Shown here: one piece after another, positions 1-6,938 of the stretch
Position numbering within the stretch: the stretch's first letter is position 1
Layout of the letters: each line of letters begins with the position of its first letter
Assembly (NCBI GenBank): GCA_964194935.1
Contig: CAXMOL010000095.1
Location: forward strand, 1-15,121
DNA: 15,121 bases
Direction: 5' to 3'
Source of the DNA: JACZWZ01 sp964194935
Lineage (GTDB): Bacteria > Actinomycetota > Acidimicrobiia > Spongiisociales > UBA11373
Made by a program: the position numbers and the translations under genes
The notes under the pieces: model-generated
What the model saw: only the letters and a program-made list of their open reading frames with translations
Told to the model about the DNA's origin: nothing
The model's database searches: none

Positions 1-1
1 G

Positions 2-112
2 CGGGCCGGTGGTTTCTTCGTCTCGGGACCGATCCCGGGGAGTCTCCACTACCTCGACGGACTCTTCATGGCCTCGGGCCCGTTTTGGGTGTTGCTCACG
101 ATTCTGGGGTAG
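2..112 (+). CDS. 3' end of an unidentified gene, possibly a membrane protein
   Basis: The reading frame enters from the left edge and ends at TAG 110-112, giving 36 residues. Third codon positions are mostly G or C, as in the other genes here, and the residues look like real protein: GGFFVSGPIPGSLHYLDG, then a hydrophobic tail ending FWVLLTILG. The tail could be the end of a transmembrane helix. The other two forward frames are also open, so the frame choice rests on codon bias and composition. I do not recognise the family. It converges with hisC across repeat copy A. Confidence 0.5.
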   Translation, partial: RAGGFFVSGPIPGSLHYLDGLFMASGPFWVLLTILG

Positions 113-134
113 ATCCAGTCTCCAGTAAGAAAAC

Positions 135-390
135 CACTCTCTCCTTTGGGGGGAGTCAATCGGCCGCAGGCCGATTGGTGGGGGGACTCACCAAGTCGCG
201 GCAATCGCGCTGCCTATCGGACGCACACCGACTCAGCGAACAGACCCACAAGACGTGTTGGCCAGATAGAGACGAACACCGGATGCCCCCCACCAGCTCG
301 CTTCGCTTGCTGACTCCCCCCAAAGGGGAGAGTGTTCAGAACAGAACCATCGGTCCTATCGCGCAACCCGACACTCAAGGGCGGAGTGTT
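135..390. repeat. Modular inverted repeat, copy A
   Basis: Two arms of about 50 bp face each other. The left arm (135-185) is a 24-bp block ending GGGGGGAGTCA, a 17-nt palindrome (159-175, ATCGGCC-GCA-GGCCGAT), then TGGTGGGGGG. The right arm (286-334) is CCCCCCACCA, a 15-nt imperfect palindrome (296-310), then a 24-bp block starting TGACTCCCCCC. Outside the palindromes the arms match at 33 of 34 positions. The roughly 100-bp centre (GACTCACCAAGTCGC onward) recurs in copy B. The tail at 335-375 (TTCAGAACAGAACC, GGTCCTATCGCGCAAC) recurs in copies B and C. ORFs over it (85-429, 214-480) are shadows of the repeat. This fills the 288-bp gap between the partial CDS and hisC. Confidence 0.9.
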
Positions 391-400
391 CTTCTTCTGC

Positions 401-1480
401 TCAGTCGACGATTTCGTCCAGGGCGGTAAAGAAGCGCTCCATCTCTGGTTGGGTCCCGGTGTTGATCCGTAGCCAACCATCGGGAGCCACCGGCCGGACG
501 ATCACGCCCCGTTGCAGCAGGCCGTCGTTGATCGACCCCGCATCGTCAAAACGTGCATAAATGAAGTTGGTCTGGCTGTCGGCGACTTCAATGCCTCGGT
601 CGCGTAGCCCTGCGGTGAGAGAGTCGATCCCGGTTCGGTTCGTTTTGCGTCGTTCTGCCACGCGGTCTTGGTGTTGGAGGGCTTCGACGGCGGCGACTTC
701 AGCAAGATTGCTGACGCTGAACGGAAGTTGGATCCGACGCAGTTCGGCGATGTTGCCCGGCGCGGTGACGGCGTAGCCCACCCGAAGGCCGGCAAGCGAA
801 TAGATCTTGGAGAAGGTCCTGGTGACAAGGACGTTGTCGCGCTCGGCGGCCAGGGGGACCATCGATCGGTAGTCGGGGGCGGTTACGTATTCGTGATAGG
901 CCTCGTCCACCACGACCAGGACATCGTCGGCAACCGAGTCAATAAACGCCTCCAGAGCTTCGCCACCGACATAGGTGCCGGTCGGGTTATTTGGATTGCA
1001 TATGTATACGACCGTGGTGTCCTTGCGAATTGCCGCTCGCATTGAGTCGAGGTCGTGGCGGTGCTCGGCGTCGAGGGGCACCTCGATGGCGGACGCAAAG
1101 ATGGCGAGCGAACCTATGCGGTACAACCCGAACGAGGGCCAGGCGTAGACCGCACTGGTGTCGGTACCACCCATTGTCAACGCTGTGATCAGCGTGAGTT
1201 CGTTACTGGCGCCGCCACACCAGATCCGGTCAGCAGGCACACCGAGATGCTCTGCAAGCGCTGCGGTGAGCATCGGTTTGGCGTTGTCGGGGTATCGATT
1301 GAGACTGTCGACGTGGGCTGCGATCGCCTGCTGCACCTCTGGAAAAGGTGGCTCTGGATTTTCGTTCGATGCAAGTTTCGAGATCTGTTCGATGCCGAAC
1401 TCCGCAGCGACGTCGGCAATCGAGCGGCCGGGACGGTAGGGCTGGATGTTTACGAGATCGGGGCGGAATCGAGGAGTCAT
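401..1480 (-). CDS. hisC: Histidinol-phosphate / aromatic aminotransferase (HisC family)
   Basis: A PLP-dependent fold-type I aminotransferase of 359 residues, the usual HisC length. It would convert imidazole-acetol phosphate and glutamate to histidinol phosphate in the cytoplasm; some family members instead serve Phe/Tyr synthesis. Visible motifs: YRPGRS (15-20) and LASNENP (36-42) at the N-terminus, CNPNNPTGT (161-169) with the PLP-contacting Asn, DEAYHEY (192-198), the Schiff-base lysine K225 in TRTFSKIYSLAGLRVGY, and the carboxylate-binding arginine R338 in WLRINTGT. The ATG at 1480 has no clear Shine-Dalgarno. A TAATCT hexamer (1498-1493) lies 12 nt upstream, so the 5' leader may be very short. 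It stands alone, divergent from the M23 operon, with no other his genes here. An aromatic aminotransferase role is a live alternative because a phenylpyruvate-forming enzyme lies 5.5 kb away. Confidence 0.9.
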   Translation of the reverse strand: MTPRFRPDLVNIQPYRPGRSIADVAAEFGIEQISKLASNENPEPPFPEVQQAIAAHVDSLNRYPDNAKPMLTAALAEHLGVPADRIWCGGASNELTLITALTMGGTDTSAVYAWPSFGLYRIGSLAIFASAIEVPLDAEHRHDLDSMRAAIRKDTTVVYICNPNNPTGTYVGGEALEAFIDSVADDVLVVVDEAYHEYVTAPDYRSMVPLAAERDNVLVTRTFSKIYSLAGLRVGYAVTAPGNIAELRRIQLPFSVSNLAEVAAVEALQHQDRVAERRKTNRTGIDSLTAGLRDRGIEVADSQTNFIYARFDDAGSINDGLLQRGVIVRPVAPDGWLRINTGTQPEMERFFTALDEIVD

Positions 1481-1694
1481 GAAGAGACTTCGAGATTACC
1501 CGCGTTGAGTGGCCCCATCGGACCCGTTGCCTGTTTCCTGCCCCGAAACGGCCTGTGGAGATCGACCGGCGTCTCGGTGACAATCGATCGAATCGAGGAA
1601 CGGGGAGCTGAGAACGAAAAGAGAGGGTCTGCCCCGCTTCACCCCGGAGCCGTATCTGCCGATGGGAATGACACGAATAAACAGGGTGCACCCA

Positions 1695-1710
1695 TACGAT
1701 GCCAACGATG
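1695..1710 (+). promoter_or_regulatory. Possible -10 element and alternative start for the M23 gene
   Basis: TACGAT at 1695-1700 fits the actinobacterial TAnnnT -10 pattern and ends 7 nt before an in-frame ATG at 1708. That would give a leaderless mRNA starting at the second ATG rather than the ATG at 1699. There is no clear Shine-Dalgarno for either. An ATGACA (1668-1673) resembles a -35 box but the spacing is long. Low confidence. Confidence 0.3.
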
Positions 1711-2832
1711 ACTTCCCCCCTGCGGAGGGTCGCTACCGCGTTCCTCGCCTTTGCTCTTGCCTCCTCCACCGGCCTGACCGCGGCGCGATCTCAGGTGACC
1801 GAAGATGATGTGGAACAGGCGCGCATCGTGCGCGAGACCGCCGCCGGCGAACGCGCGGCAGCGATCGAGAATCTCGACCAAGCGGTCACGGCCTACGAGG
1901 CCGTCCGCGGTGAATTGGAGGCGCTCACCTTCACGGTTGGGCGCTTGCGAGGTCGCATCAACGACTACGAAGGTGAAACCTACGAACTTCGGGCGGAAGT
2001 GCGTGCTCGAGCTGTGCAGTCGTACATGAACGGCGACGAGCGCGATCCGGTGGCGCGGGTGTTTGCTCCCGAAACGGTTCAGCAGTCGATCGTCGCTCGT
2101 GAGGTGCTTGCGGCCGCTGTGGAATCCGAGGCCGAGCAACTGCAGAATCTGGCCGCTACCACCGCCGAGATGGCCCGCCTCAAAGAGGATCTCATTACGG
2201 ACAGCGCTCGCCTCGACGATCTGCAGGCGGAAGCAGATGCGATCGTCGAGCGGATGAATGAGCTCTACGTGGCGGCCGATCTGGTGTTCGACGACGCCGA
2301 CCACGAGTACGTCGAGGTGAAGGAGGAACTGGCTGAGCAGATCCGTCGCGAGGAAGAGGCACGTCGTCAGCGTGAAATCATGCAGGCGGCGCTGCAGCTC
2401 CCGGCAGAGGGAGTACCCGAGTGGGTGACACCGGGGTTCATCTGTCCGGTCGGCGGGTCGTCGTGGTTCCTCAACAGCTGGGGTGCACCGCGGTCGGGCG
2501 GCCGTACCCATAAGGGCGTTGACATGATGGGGCCGCGCGGCACTCCGATGGTGGCCGTTGCCAGTGGGATCGTTCGCAAGTCCTACGGAACCCTCGGCGG
2601 CATCATTGTCTGGCTGTACGCAGACCATGGCGTCAACTACTTCTACGCCCATCTCGACTCGTACGCTTCGGGTATGGCCGATGGCCAATGGGTGGCACGG
2701 GGGCAGGTCATCGGATACATGGGTGACACGGGTAATCCCGCTCCGGGTGCCTATCACCTTCACTTCGGTATCTATCCGGGTGGAATCACGGCGGTAAACC
2801 CGTATCCTTCGGTGCAGCGGGTCTGCTCCTGA
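1699..2832 (+). CDS. Secreted M23 (LytM-type) peptidase with coiled-coil stalk
   Basis: A 377-residue predicted peptidoglycan endopeptidase acting outside the membrane. Residues 1-30 look like a Sec signal peptide (basic start, hydrophobic VATAFLAFALASS, small residues near 22-29). Residues 35-235 are Glu/Arg/Ala-rich and probably coiled coil, as in EnvC and NlpD-type proteins. The C-terminal M23 domain (about 245-370) has the full zinc set: H271 and D275 in HKGVD, catalytic H318 in YFYAHL, and H353/H355 in YHLHFG. It should therefore be active, unlike degenerate EnvC-type activators. It is the first gene of a five-gene operon, with 31 bp before the RsiG-like gene. The ATG at 1708 is an alternative start and removes only three residues. 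Confidence 0.9.
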   Translation: MPTMTSPLRRVATAFLAFALASSTGLTAARSQVTEDDVEQARIVRETAAGERAAAIENLDQAVTAYEAVRGELEALTFTVGRLRGRINDYEGETYELRAEVRARAVQSYMNGDERDPVARVFAPETVQQSIVAREVLAAAVESEAEQLQNLAATTAEMARLKEDLITDSARLDDLQAEADAIVERMNELYVAADLVFDDADHEYVEVKEELAEQIRREEEARRQREIMQAALQLPAEGVPEWVTPGFICPVGGSSWFLNSWGAPRSGGRTHKGVDMMGPRGTPMVAVASGIVRKSYGTLGGIIVWLYADHGVNYFYAHLDSYASGMADGQWVARGQVIGYMGDTGNPAPGAYHLHFGIYPGGITAVNPYPSVQRVCS

Positions 2833-2863
2833 TCCGTCGCTCCATCATCTACCCTGCGGAATC

Positions 2864-3409
2864 GTGAGAGATAACAAACGCCGTCGAATAGACCAGGTCC
2901 AGGACGAAGACTTCCTGGCCGACCTCGAAGGATTGTCTGACAACGAGGTAAGGGAACGCCGCGTCCTGTGTGACGAGCTCGATATCGAGTTCTCGTATTA
3001 CCGCCGCATGCTGCACGGCCGCATGGATCTCATCGCTTTCCAAATGAGACGGCTCGCCGGTGAGGAAGAGGAGTCGCTCATCGACGCTCTTCCCCGCATC
3101 CTCGCTGAGGGTGCTTACTCCTCCACACCGGGACTCTCCACGCGACCTGTGCCCGTCGAGGTGCCTGACATTCCGCGCCACGGCTTCCGGATCATCGACA
3201 AGGCGCTCGACGGCGATTTCATCGTGAGATTGCCCTCGCTCGAGATCGATGAACTGAATGAGACGCAGCAGTTCCTCCAAGAGGTCGAGGTTGAGATCTC
3301 GCGGCAACGTCGTGTCGCCCATGAGGCACTCGATGCGCTCCAGGCGGAATTGACCCGCCGTTATCGCGATGGTGCCATCGATCCCGACGAGCTGTTCGCT
3401 TCGGGGTGA
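2864..3409 (+). CDS. rsiG: RsiG-like c-di-GMP-binding anti-sigma factor (predicted)
   Basis: A 181-residue soluble, highly charged, mostly helical protein with a GTG start. Streptomyces RsiG holds the sporulation sigma factor WhiG and binds a c-di-GMP dimer through two helices, each with the motif E(x3)S(x2)R(x3)Q(x3)D. Here two matching helices are visible: D40, S44, R47, H51, D55 in the first, and E142, S146, R149, H153, D157 in the second. The spacing is exact in both. His replaces Gln in both helices and Asp replaces Glu in the first. The linker (about 65-125) contains a Pro-rich stretch, RPVPVEVPDIP. Relatives are often annotated as aerial mycelium formation protein. No sigma factor gene is in the window. 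Its stop overlaps the asparaginase GTG by four bases. Family assignment is fairly firm; ligand binding and the sigma partner are inference. Confidence 0.78.
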   Translation: MRDNKRRRIDQVQDEDFLADLEGLSDNEVRERRVLCDELDIEFSYYRRMLHGRMDLIAFQMRRLAGEEEESLIDALPRILAEGAYSSTPGLSTRPVPVEVPDIPRHGFRIIDKALDGDFIVRLPSLEIDELNETQQFLQEVEVEISRQRRVAHEALDALQAELTRRYRDGAIDPDELFASG

Positions 3410-4344
3410 TAGTCGGATCGGTGCGTTCTGGGCTGGTCGAGGCCTTGCACCCCGTCTCCGCGGTTGCGGTCGACCAATCAGGGTCTGTCATCGCGTCGCT
3501 GGGCGACGATCTGGAGCGAGAGTTCTTCATGCGATCAGCTGTCAAGCCGCTTCAGGCGACGGTTTCGCAGCGCAATGGTGCCGCGCTCGGTGTCGAGCAA
3601 CTCGCAATCGCCGCCTCGAGCCACAGTGCATTCCCCGTTCACGTGGCGCACGTCACCGACATGCTCCTGGGCGTGGGTCTCGGCCACGAACACCTGCTTT
3701 GTCCCCCTGATCGCCCGGCGCGTTCGAGCGCCGATCGGGTCTGGGCGGCGCTGGGCCGAGTCGATGCGGAGCGGGTGTTTCACAACTGCTCCGGCAAGCA
3801 CGCCGCCATGCTGCGCGCCTGTGTCGCGAGCGGCTGGTCCTTGGAGTACACGGATCCGGATCACCCCCTGCAGAGGGAGATCGTGGCGACGGCTTCGGCC
3901 GCGTCCGGTCGGTCGGTCGCACCTACCGGAACCGATGGCTGCGGCTTGCCGACCCTTCGATCCGATGTCACCGGTTTGGCGCGAGTCTTCTCCGCTCTGG
4001 TGAACGATTCGGATTACGCCGAAGCCACCGGCGCCGCGGCTCGCTTTACTCCGTTGACGGTTGATGGATCACGATCCGAGGCGGTATTGGCGCGTTGGGT
4101 CCCGTGCGTCGTAAAAGGCGGAGCCGCTGGATGCATCGGCCTTGGAATGCTCGAGCACGGGGTCGCCTTTGCAGCGAAGAGCTGGACCGGTGATTCGGCG
4201 CCTGCTGTGGTCGCACTGATCGAGCTCATGGATCGGGTGGGAGTCATCCCACCCCAACAGCTGGCCCAGCTCGGGGTGATCTCTCGACCCGATGTCCTCG
4301 GCGGCGGTCGGCCGGTGGGGACATTGCAACCGCTCGCCTCATGA
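3406..4344 (+). CDS. L-asparaginase, type II family (PF06089, Rhizobium etli-like class 3)
   Basis: A 312-residue predicted cytoplasmic enzyme hydrolysing asparagine to aspartate and ammonia. It belongs to the Asparaginase_II family, unrelated to E. coli AnsA/AnsB. The N-terminal VRSGLVEALHP is typical. Catalytic and metal residues described for the R. etli enzyme have visible counterparts: the SxxK pair S44/K47 in RSAVKP, C128 and K131 in HNCSGKHAAML, C179 in TDGCGLPT, and a later Lys in FAAKSW (K258). Nothing looks missing. The GTG start overlaps the upstream stop (GTGA, 3406-3409) and its own stop overlaps the next ATG (ATGA, 4341-4344), so translation is probably coupled on both sides. 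There is no signal peptide. Confidence 0.9.
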   Translation: MIVGSVRSGLVEALHPVSAVAVDQSGSVIASLGDDLEREFFMRSAVKPLQATVSQRNGAALGVEQLAIAASSHSAFPVHVAHVTDMLLGVGLGHEHLLCPPDRPARSSADRVWAALGRVDAERVFHNCSGKHAAMLRACVASGWSLEYTDPDHPLQREIVATASAASGRSVAPTGTDGCGLPTLRSDVTGLARVFSALVNDSDYAEATGAAARFTPLTVDGSRSEAVLARWVPCVVKGGAAGCIGLGMLEHGVAFAAKSWTGDSAPAVVALIELMDRVGVIPPQQLAQLGVISRPDVLGGGRPVGTLQPLAS

Positions 4345-5219
4345 CGGCGTGGGGTCGCCTGGTGGGCGCGCCGTTGGCACCTGCTGTGGGTCCCTTTCCA
4401 CATCGCCCCTTTTTGGAGGCCTGCGCTCGCGGCGGGTCGGAAGATTCGCTGGTGGTATCGGGCGGCGAGAGTGCGATGGCGGTCGTTGTGACCGAGGGGG
4501 TCGTACGGTTTGTTGGCGAGCGCCATCTCACCGACTATCACTCACCATTGGGCTCCGACACGGATGCACTAGTCGCGTTGCTCATTTCCGAGGTGGGTGC
4601 GCTGCCATTCAGCTTGGATTCGCTTCCGCAAGAAGCTGCCGATCCGTTGGCAGCAGCGTTTGGGGCAGCCGGCCGGTCCGTCGATCGGATGGTCGACGAG
4701 TCCTGCCGTGTAATCGATCTCAGTGAGACCGACGGAGTTGCATGGGAATCCCTGCTCCGGTCCAAGCATCGCCACGAGGTGAGGCGCAAGCGCCGCCGTT
4801 ATGAAGAGGCCCGGGGCACGCCTGACTTTGGATCGGGACCCGACCACTTCGCGTCGTTTCTAGCGCTACATCGCTCGTCGCGGGGCGACAAGGCCGGCTT
4901 TATGACCGAGGCCATGGAGAGGTTCTTTGCCGATCTGCTGCTTCTGCCCGGGGCTCGGCTCGATGTGTTGCTTCACGATGGCGAAGTGGATGCCGCTGCT
5001 TTCGGGTTCGAGGACGCGGACGGTTATTACCTCTACAACTCTGCCTACGACCATGATGTGGCCGATCTATCTCCCGGGATCATCTTGATCGACCAATTGA
5101 TCAGTCGGACCCTGTCGAGAGGCTTGGGTCGGTTTGATTTCCTAAAGGGCGAGGAGATCTACAAACAACGACTGGGAGCCCAACAGCGTCCCCTGGTCCG
5201 CCTGGAGGTCGCCGCATGA
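4341..5219 (+). CDS. BioF2/FemAB-like GNAT acyltransferase (Acetyltransf_6 type)
   Basis: A 292-residue predicted acyl- or aminoacyl-transferase of the GNAT superfamily. The N-terminal 110 residues are poorly conserved. From about 120 to 285 it follows the CelD/BioF2-like pattern: a basic helix (RSKHRHEVRRKRRRYEEA, 140-157), FLALHRSSRGDKAGFM (173-188), strands DVLLHDGEVDAAAFGF, the YYLYNSAYDHDVADLSPG block (229-246), then LIDQLISRTLSRGLGRFDF and the closing EEIYKQRLG. No membrane segment is seen. It lies between asparaginase and mshA with 4-base overlaps on both sides, so it is co-translated with them. The substrate cannot be read from sequence: a cell-envelope, amino-sugar or mycothiol-linked acceptor are all possible. 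It is not the tandem-GNAT mycothiol synthase MshD. Confidence 0.8.
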   Translation: MTAWGRLVGAPLAPAVGPFPHRPFLEACARGGSEDSLVVSGGESAMAVVVTEGVVRFVGERHLTDYHSPLGSDTDALVALLISEVGALPFSLDSLPQEAADPLAAAFGAAGRSVDRMVDESCRVIDLSETDGVAWESLLRSKHRHEVRRKRRRYEEARGTPDFGSGPDHFASFLALHRSSRGDKAGFMTEAMERFFADLLLLPGARLDVLLHDGEVDAAAFGFEDADGYYLYNSAYDHDVADLSPGIILIDQLISRTLSRGLGRFDFLKGEEIYKQRLGAQQRPLVRLEVAA

Positions 5220-6385
5220 TTCAACGCGTAGCCTTTCTCGCAGTCCACACCTCGCCCCTCGCCCTACCCGGTTCGGGTGATGCCGGCGGGATGAACGTAT
5301 ATGTGGATTCGGTGGCTCGGACCTTCGCCGGTCTGGGCATCCAGGTCGATGTCTTCACTGCCAGGGCCGATGACGGATTCTCGGGTGAGACCGAAGTCGT
5401 GCCCGGATATCGGGTCGTGCATATCGAGGCGGCGGGATCGGATCGGGCTGAGAGAATCGGAGCCTTCTCGCAACGGGTGGCTGCCTGGGCAATCGACAAC
5501 AACGCCCAGTACGACATCATCCATAGCCATTACTGGCTCTCGGCTTGGGCCGGTGTACTGCTGGAGGACTCGCTGCGGGCCCCGCTCGTGATTTCATTCC
5601 ACACCCTGGGAAGAGTTCGCGACGTAGGGGGAGGTGAGCCTCCGCCACCGTTGCTGCGAATTGCCGCTGAAACCGACGTCATCGCTCGCGCCGGTTGCAT
5701 CGTTGCTTCTACTCCTGCGGAGGCGGTCGATCTCATCGAGCATTACATGGCTCGACCGGAACGGGTCTGCGTATCTCCGCCCGGTGTTGATCATGGAGTG
5801 TTTCATCCCGGCTCTTCCAGACGCGGCGACCTCGGCTTGCCGGCAGGCCCGCTCGCCGCGGTTGTCGGCCGTGTCCAGCCGCTGAAGGGCATCGATATCG
5901 CCATCGAGGCGATCGGCAACATTCCCGAGGCACGGCTTGTTGTCGTGGGTGGCCCGAGTGGTGATGTCGGCGACCATGAGGTGGAGCGTCTGCGTGGACT
6001 GGCCGACGAGGTGGCGCCTGATCGAGTCACCTTCTTTCCGCCGCTGGATCACGAGGCGATCGCCGACCTATATCGCTCGGTCGATGTGGTGGTTATCCCG
6101 TCACGGGCCGAATCGTTCGGACTAGTTGCTGTTGAGGCGCAGGCGTGTGGTACCCCTGTTGTCGCCTCCCGAGTGGGAGGTCTCGCCTTTTCTGTCGAAG
6201 ACGGCGAGTCCGGATATCTCGTCGAGGATGGCGATATCGCAGGGTGGACGAAGCGAATCGGTGCAGTGCTCACCGATGAAGGCGTCAAGACCAAGCTGAG
6301 TGGCGGGGCCGTAGTCCATGCCTCGCGCTTTTCATGGAACGTCACAGCTGCTCGATTGCTCGAGCTTTATCAAGGCCTGGTGTGA
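5216..6385 (+). CDS. mshA: D-inositol-3-phosphate glycosyltransferase MshA (GT4)
   Basis: A 389-residue GT-B fold retaining glycosyltransferase. MshA moves GlcNAc from UDP-GlcNAc to inositol 3-phosphate, the first step of mycothiol synthesis, in the cytoplasm. Signature blocks typical of MshA are present: HTSPLALPGSGDAGGMNVY (11-29) for nucleotide and acceptor, HSHYWLS (103-109), FHTLGRV (128-134), GRVQPLKG (218-225), and the EX7E region ESFGLVAVEAQACGTPVV with E299 and E307. The length is normal (usually 400-480, slightly short). The start overlaps the previous stop (ATGA, 5216-5219). It is the last gene of the operon. Other msh genes are not in this window. A different GT4 acceptor is possible, but the GDAGGMNVY and HYWLS blocks favour MshA. 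Confidence 0.88.
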   Translation: MIQRVAFLAVHTSPLALPGSGDAGGMNVYVDSVARTFAGLGIQVDVFTARADDGFSGETEVVPGYRVVHIEAAGSDRAERIGAFSQRVAAWAIDNNAQYDIIHSHYWLSAWAGVLLEDSLRAPLVISFHTLGRVRDVGGGEPPPPLLRIAAETDVIARAGCIVASTPAEAVDLIEHYMARPERVCVSPPGVDHGVFHPGSSRRGDLGLPAGPLAAVVGRVQPLKGIDIAIEAIGNIPEARLVVVGGPSGDVGDHEVERLRGLADEVAPDRVTFFPPLDHEAIADLYRSVDVVVIPSRAESFGLVAVEAQACGTPVVASRVGGLAFSVEDGESGYLVEDGDIAGWTKRIGAVLTDEGVKTKLSGGAVVHASRFSWNVTAARLLELYQGLV

Positions 6386-6639
6386 ACGATTCATCGGATT
6401 CTATGGGGAACAGGTGACGGAGGCCTTTGGCCGCGAAAAGAACCCTTGAAATAGTTGTCCAGACGGCTTGTGCACAACCCCCTGTGGATTGGTGTGGAAA
6501 AGTGGATAAGTCCGAAGACAGAAGGGCGTTTGTTTATGAATCAGATGATTCGACACGACTTAGGTGGTCGATAGCGCGAAAAGCGAGCCTATTTGGGCCC
6601 CTTGACGCCCGCGGTTCGGCTTCTTAAGTTCGGATCAAA
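6386..6639. other. Gene-free stretch after mshA
   Basis: No convincing gene. A small open frame at 6427-6627 has low third-position GC and overlaps the DnaA-box-like cluster, so I do not call it. A short GGCC-TTT-GGCC hairpin lies just after mshA (about 6422-6432), without a T tract. The segment after the DnaA-box cluster, about 6525-6560, is visibly richer in A and T than the surrounding DNA. Confidence 0.6.
6455..6509. promoter_or_regulatory. Cluster of five DnaA-box-like 9-mers
   Basis: Compared with TTATCCACA and the actinobacterial form TTGTCCACA, I see TTGTCCAGA (6455-6463, one mismatch, plus), TTGTGCACA (6468-6476, one mismatch, plus, inside the palindrome TTGTGCACAA), TGTGGATTG (6483-6491, minus, two mismatches), TGTGGAAAA (6493-6501, minus, one mismatch) and AGTGGATAA (6501-6509, minus, one mismatch). 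Five sites in 55 bp in a gene-free region is typical of DnaA-binding loci. An AT-richer stretch follows. There is no dnaA or dnaN in the window, so this could be an origin, a DnaA-titrating or regulatory cluster, or chance. Confidence 0.45.
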
Positions 6640-6712
6640 CAAGGCCCAAGGTGCCTATGCGACCCTCCCGTTGGGGAAGTGCGAGATGGTTGTAGAAGTT
6701 CCTTGGGCCTTG
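6640..6712. repeat. 12-bp perfect inverted repeat around a 49-nt loop
   Basis: CAAGGCCCAAGG at 6640-6651 is exactly complementary to CCTTGGGCCTTG at 6701-6712. Inside the loop a small TCCC/GGGA stem (about 6665-6676) can form. No T tract follows on the plus strand. It could be a structured RNA or the ends of a small mobile element. I see no obvious target-site duplication. Confidence 0.6.
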
Positions 6713-6728
6713 CTTATGGAAAAACACC

Positions 6729-6825
6729 ACTCCCCCCTTTGAGGGGGAGTCAGCGTAAAAAGGGGCGCCGCCACAGGCGGCATCCCTGAGCTGGATCCGC
6801 AGGCCGTTGCTGAGGGGGAGTCCTG
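6729..6825. repeat. Degenerate member of the GGGGGAGTC repeat family, copy D
   Basis: A perfect 8-bp stem (ACTCCCCC / GGGGGAGT, 6729-6750) is followed by CA, giving the family motif GGGGGAGTCA. Further on are a GCCGCC-ACA-GGCGGC hairpin (6767-6781) and a second GGGGGAGTC (about 6815-6823). This is the only family member in the window lying between genes of the same direction, just upstream of the Phe leader. Confidence 0.6.
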
Positions 6826-6854
6826 CCCCTGGCTGGTGACCGAAAACTCCTGAC

Positions 6855-6872
6855 TACTATCGCCTTCTTGTG
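6855..6872 (+). promoter_or_regulatory. Possible promoter for a leaderless Phe leader ORF
   Basis: TACTAT (6855-6860) fits the TAnnnT -10 pattern and lies 9 nt before the GTG at 6870. There is no Shine-Dalgarno in front of that GTG, so the transcript probably begins at or next to the start codon. No good -35 box is visible at the right spacing. Confidence 0.35.
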
Positions 6873-6938
6873 AAGGCATATACCCACCCCGTCGCGGAAG
6901 CATTCGGCTTCTACTTCGCCTTCTCTTTTGGCGCCTAG
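6870..6938 (+). CDS. Phe/Tyr-rich leader peptide (attenuator)
   Basis: A 22-codon ORF from GTG 6870 to TAG 6936-6938. Its second half reads AFGFYFAFSFGA: five Phe codons and one Tyr within nine codons (6903-6929), plus an earlier Tyr at position 4. This is the design of amino-acid attenuator leaders such as pheL. The next gene starts at 7006 and makes phenylpyruvate, so the codon content matches the pathway. A 7-bp hairpin, TTGGCGC-CTA-GCGCCAA, spans 6928-6944 with the leader stop in its loop and at the stem edge. A ribosome stalled on the Phe codons would change how the downstream RNA folds. No other in-frame start lies upstream before the TGA at 6837. The peptide itself probably has no function. 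Confidence 0.7.
   Translation: MKAYTHPVAEAFGFYFAFSFGA

Noticed and set aside
85..480. ORFs on both strands over repeat copy A
   Set aside because: They lie in the repeat; similar shadow proteins appear over copy B, explained by repeated DNA rather than shared genes.
1639..2763. Long minus-strand ORF opposite the M23 gene
   Set aside because: It is the mirror of a strongly coding frame with an intact peptidase; no domain is recognisable in it.
6427..6627. 66-codon ORF starting with TTG after mshA
   Set aside because: Third-position GC is low compared with real genes here, there is no recognisable domain, and it covers the DnaA-box-like cluster.
6868..6887. Rex operator at the Phe leader start (TTGTGAA, n6, TACCCAC)
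   Set aside because: Only the left half matches; the right half has four of seven bases, so chance is likely.
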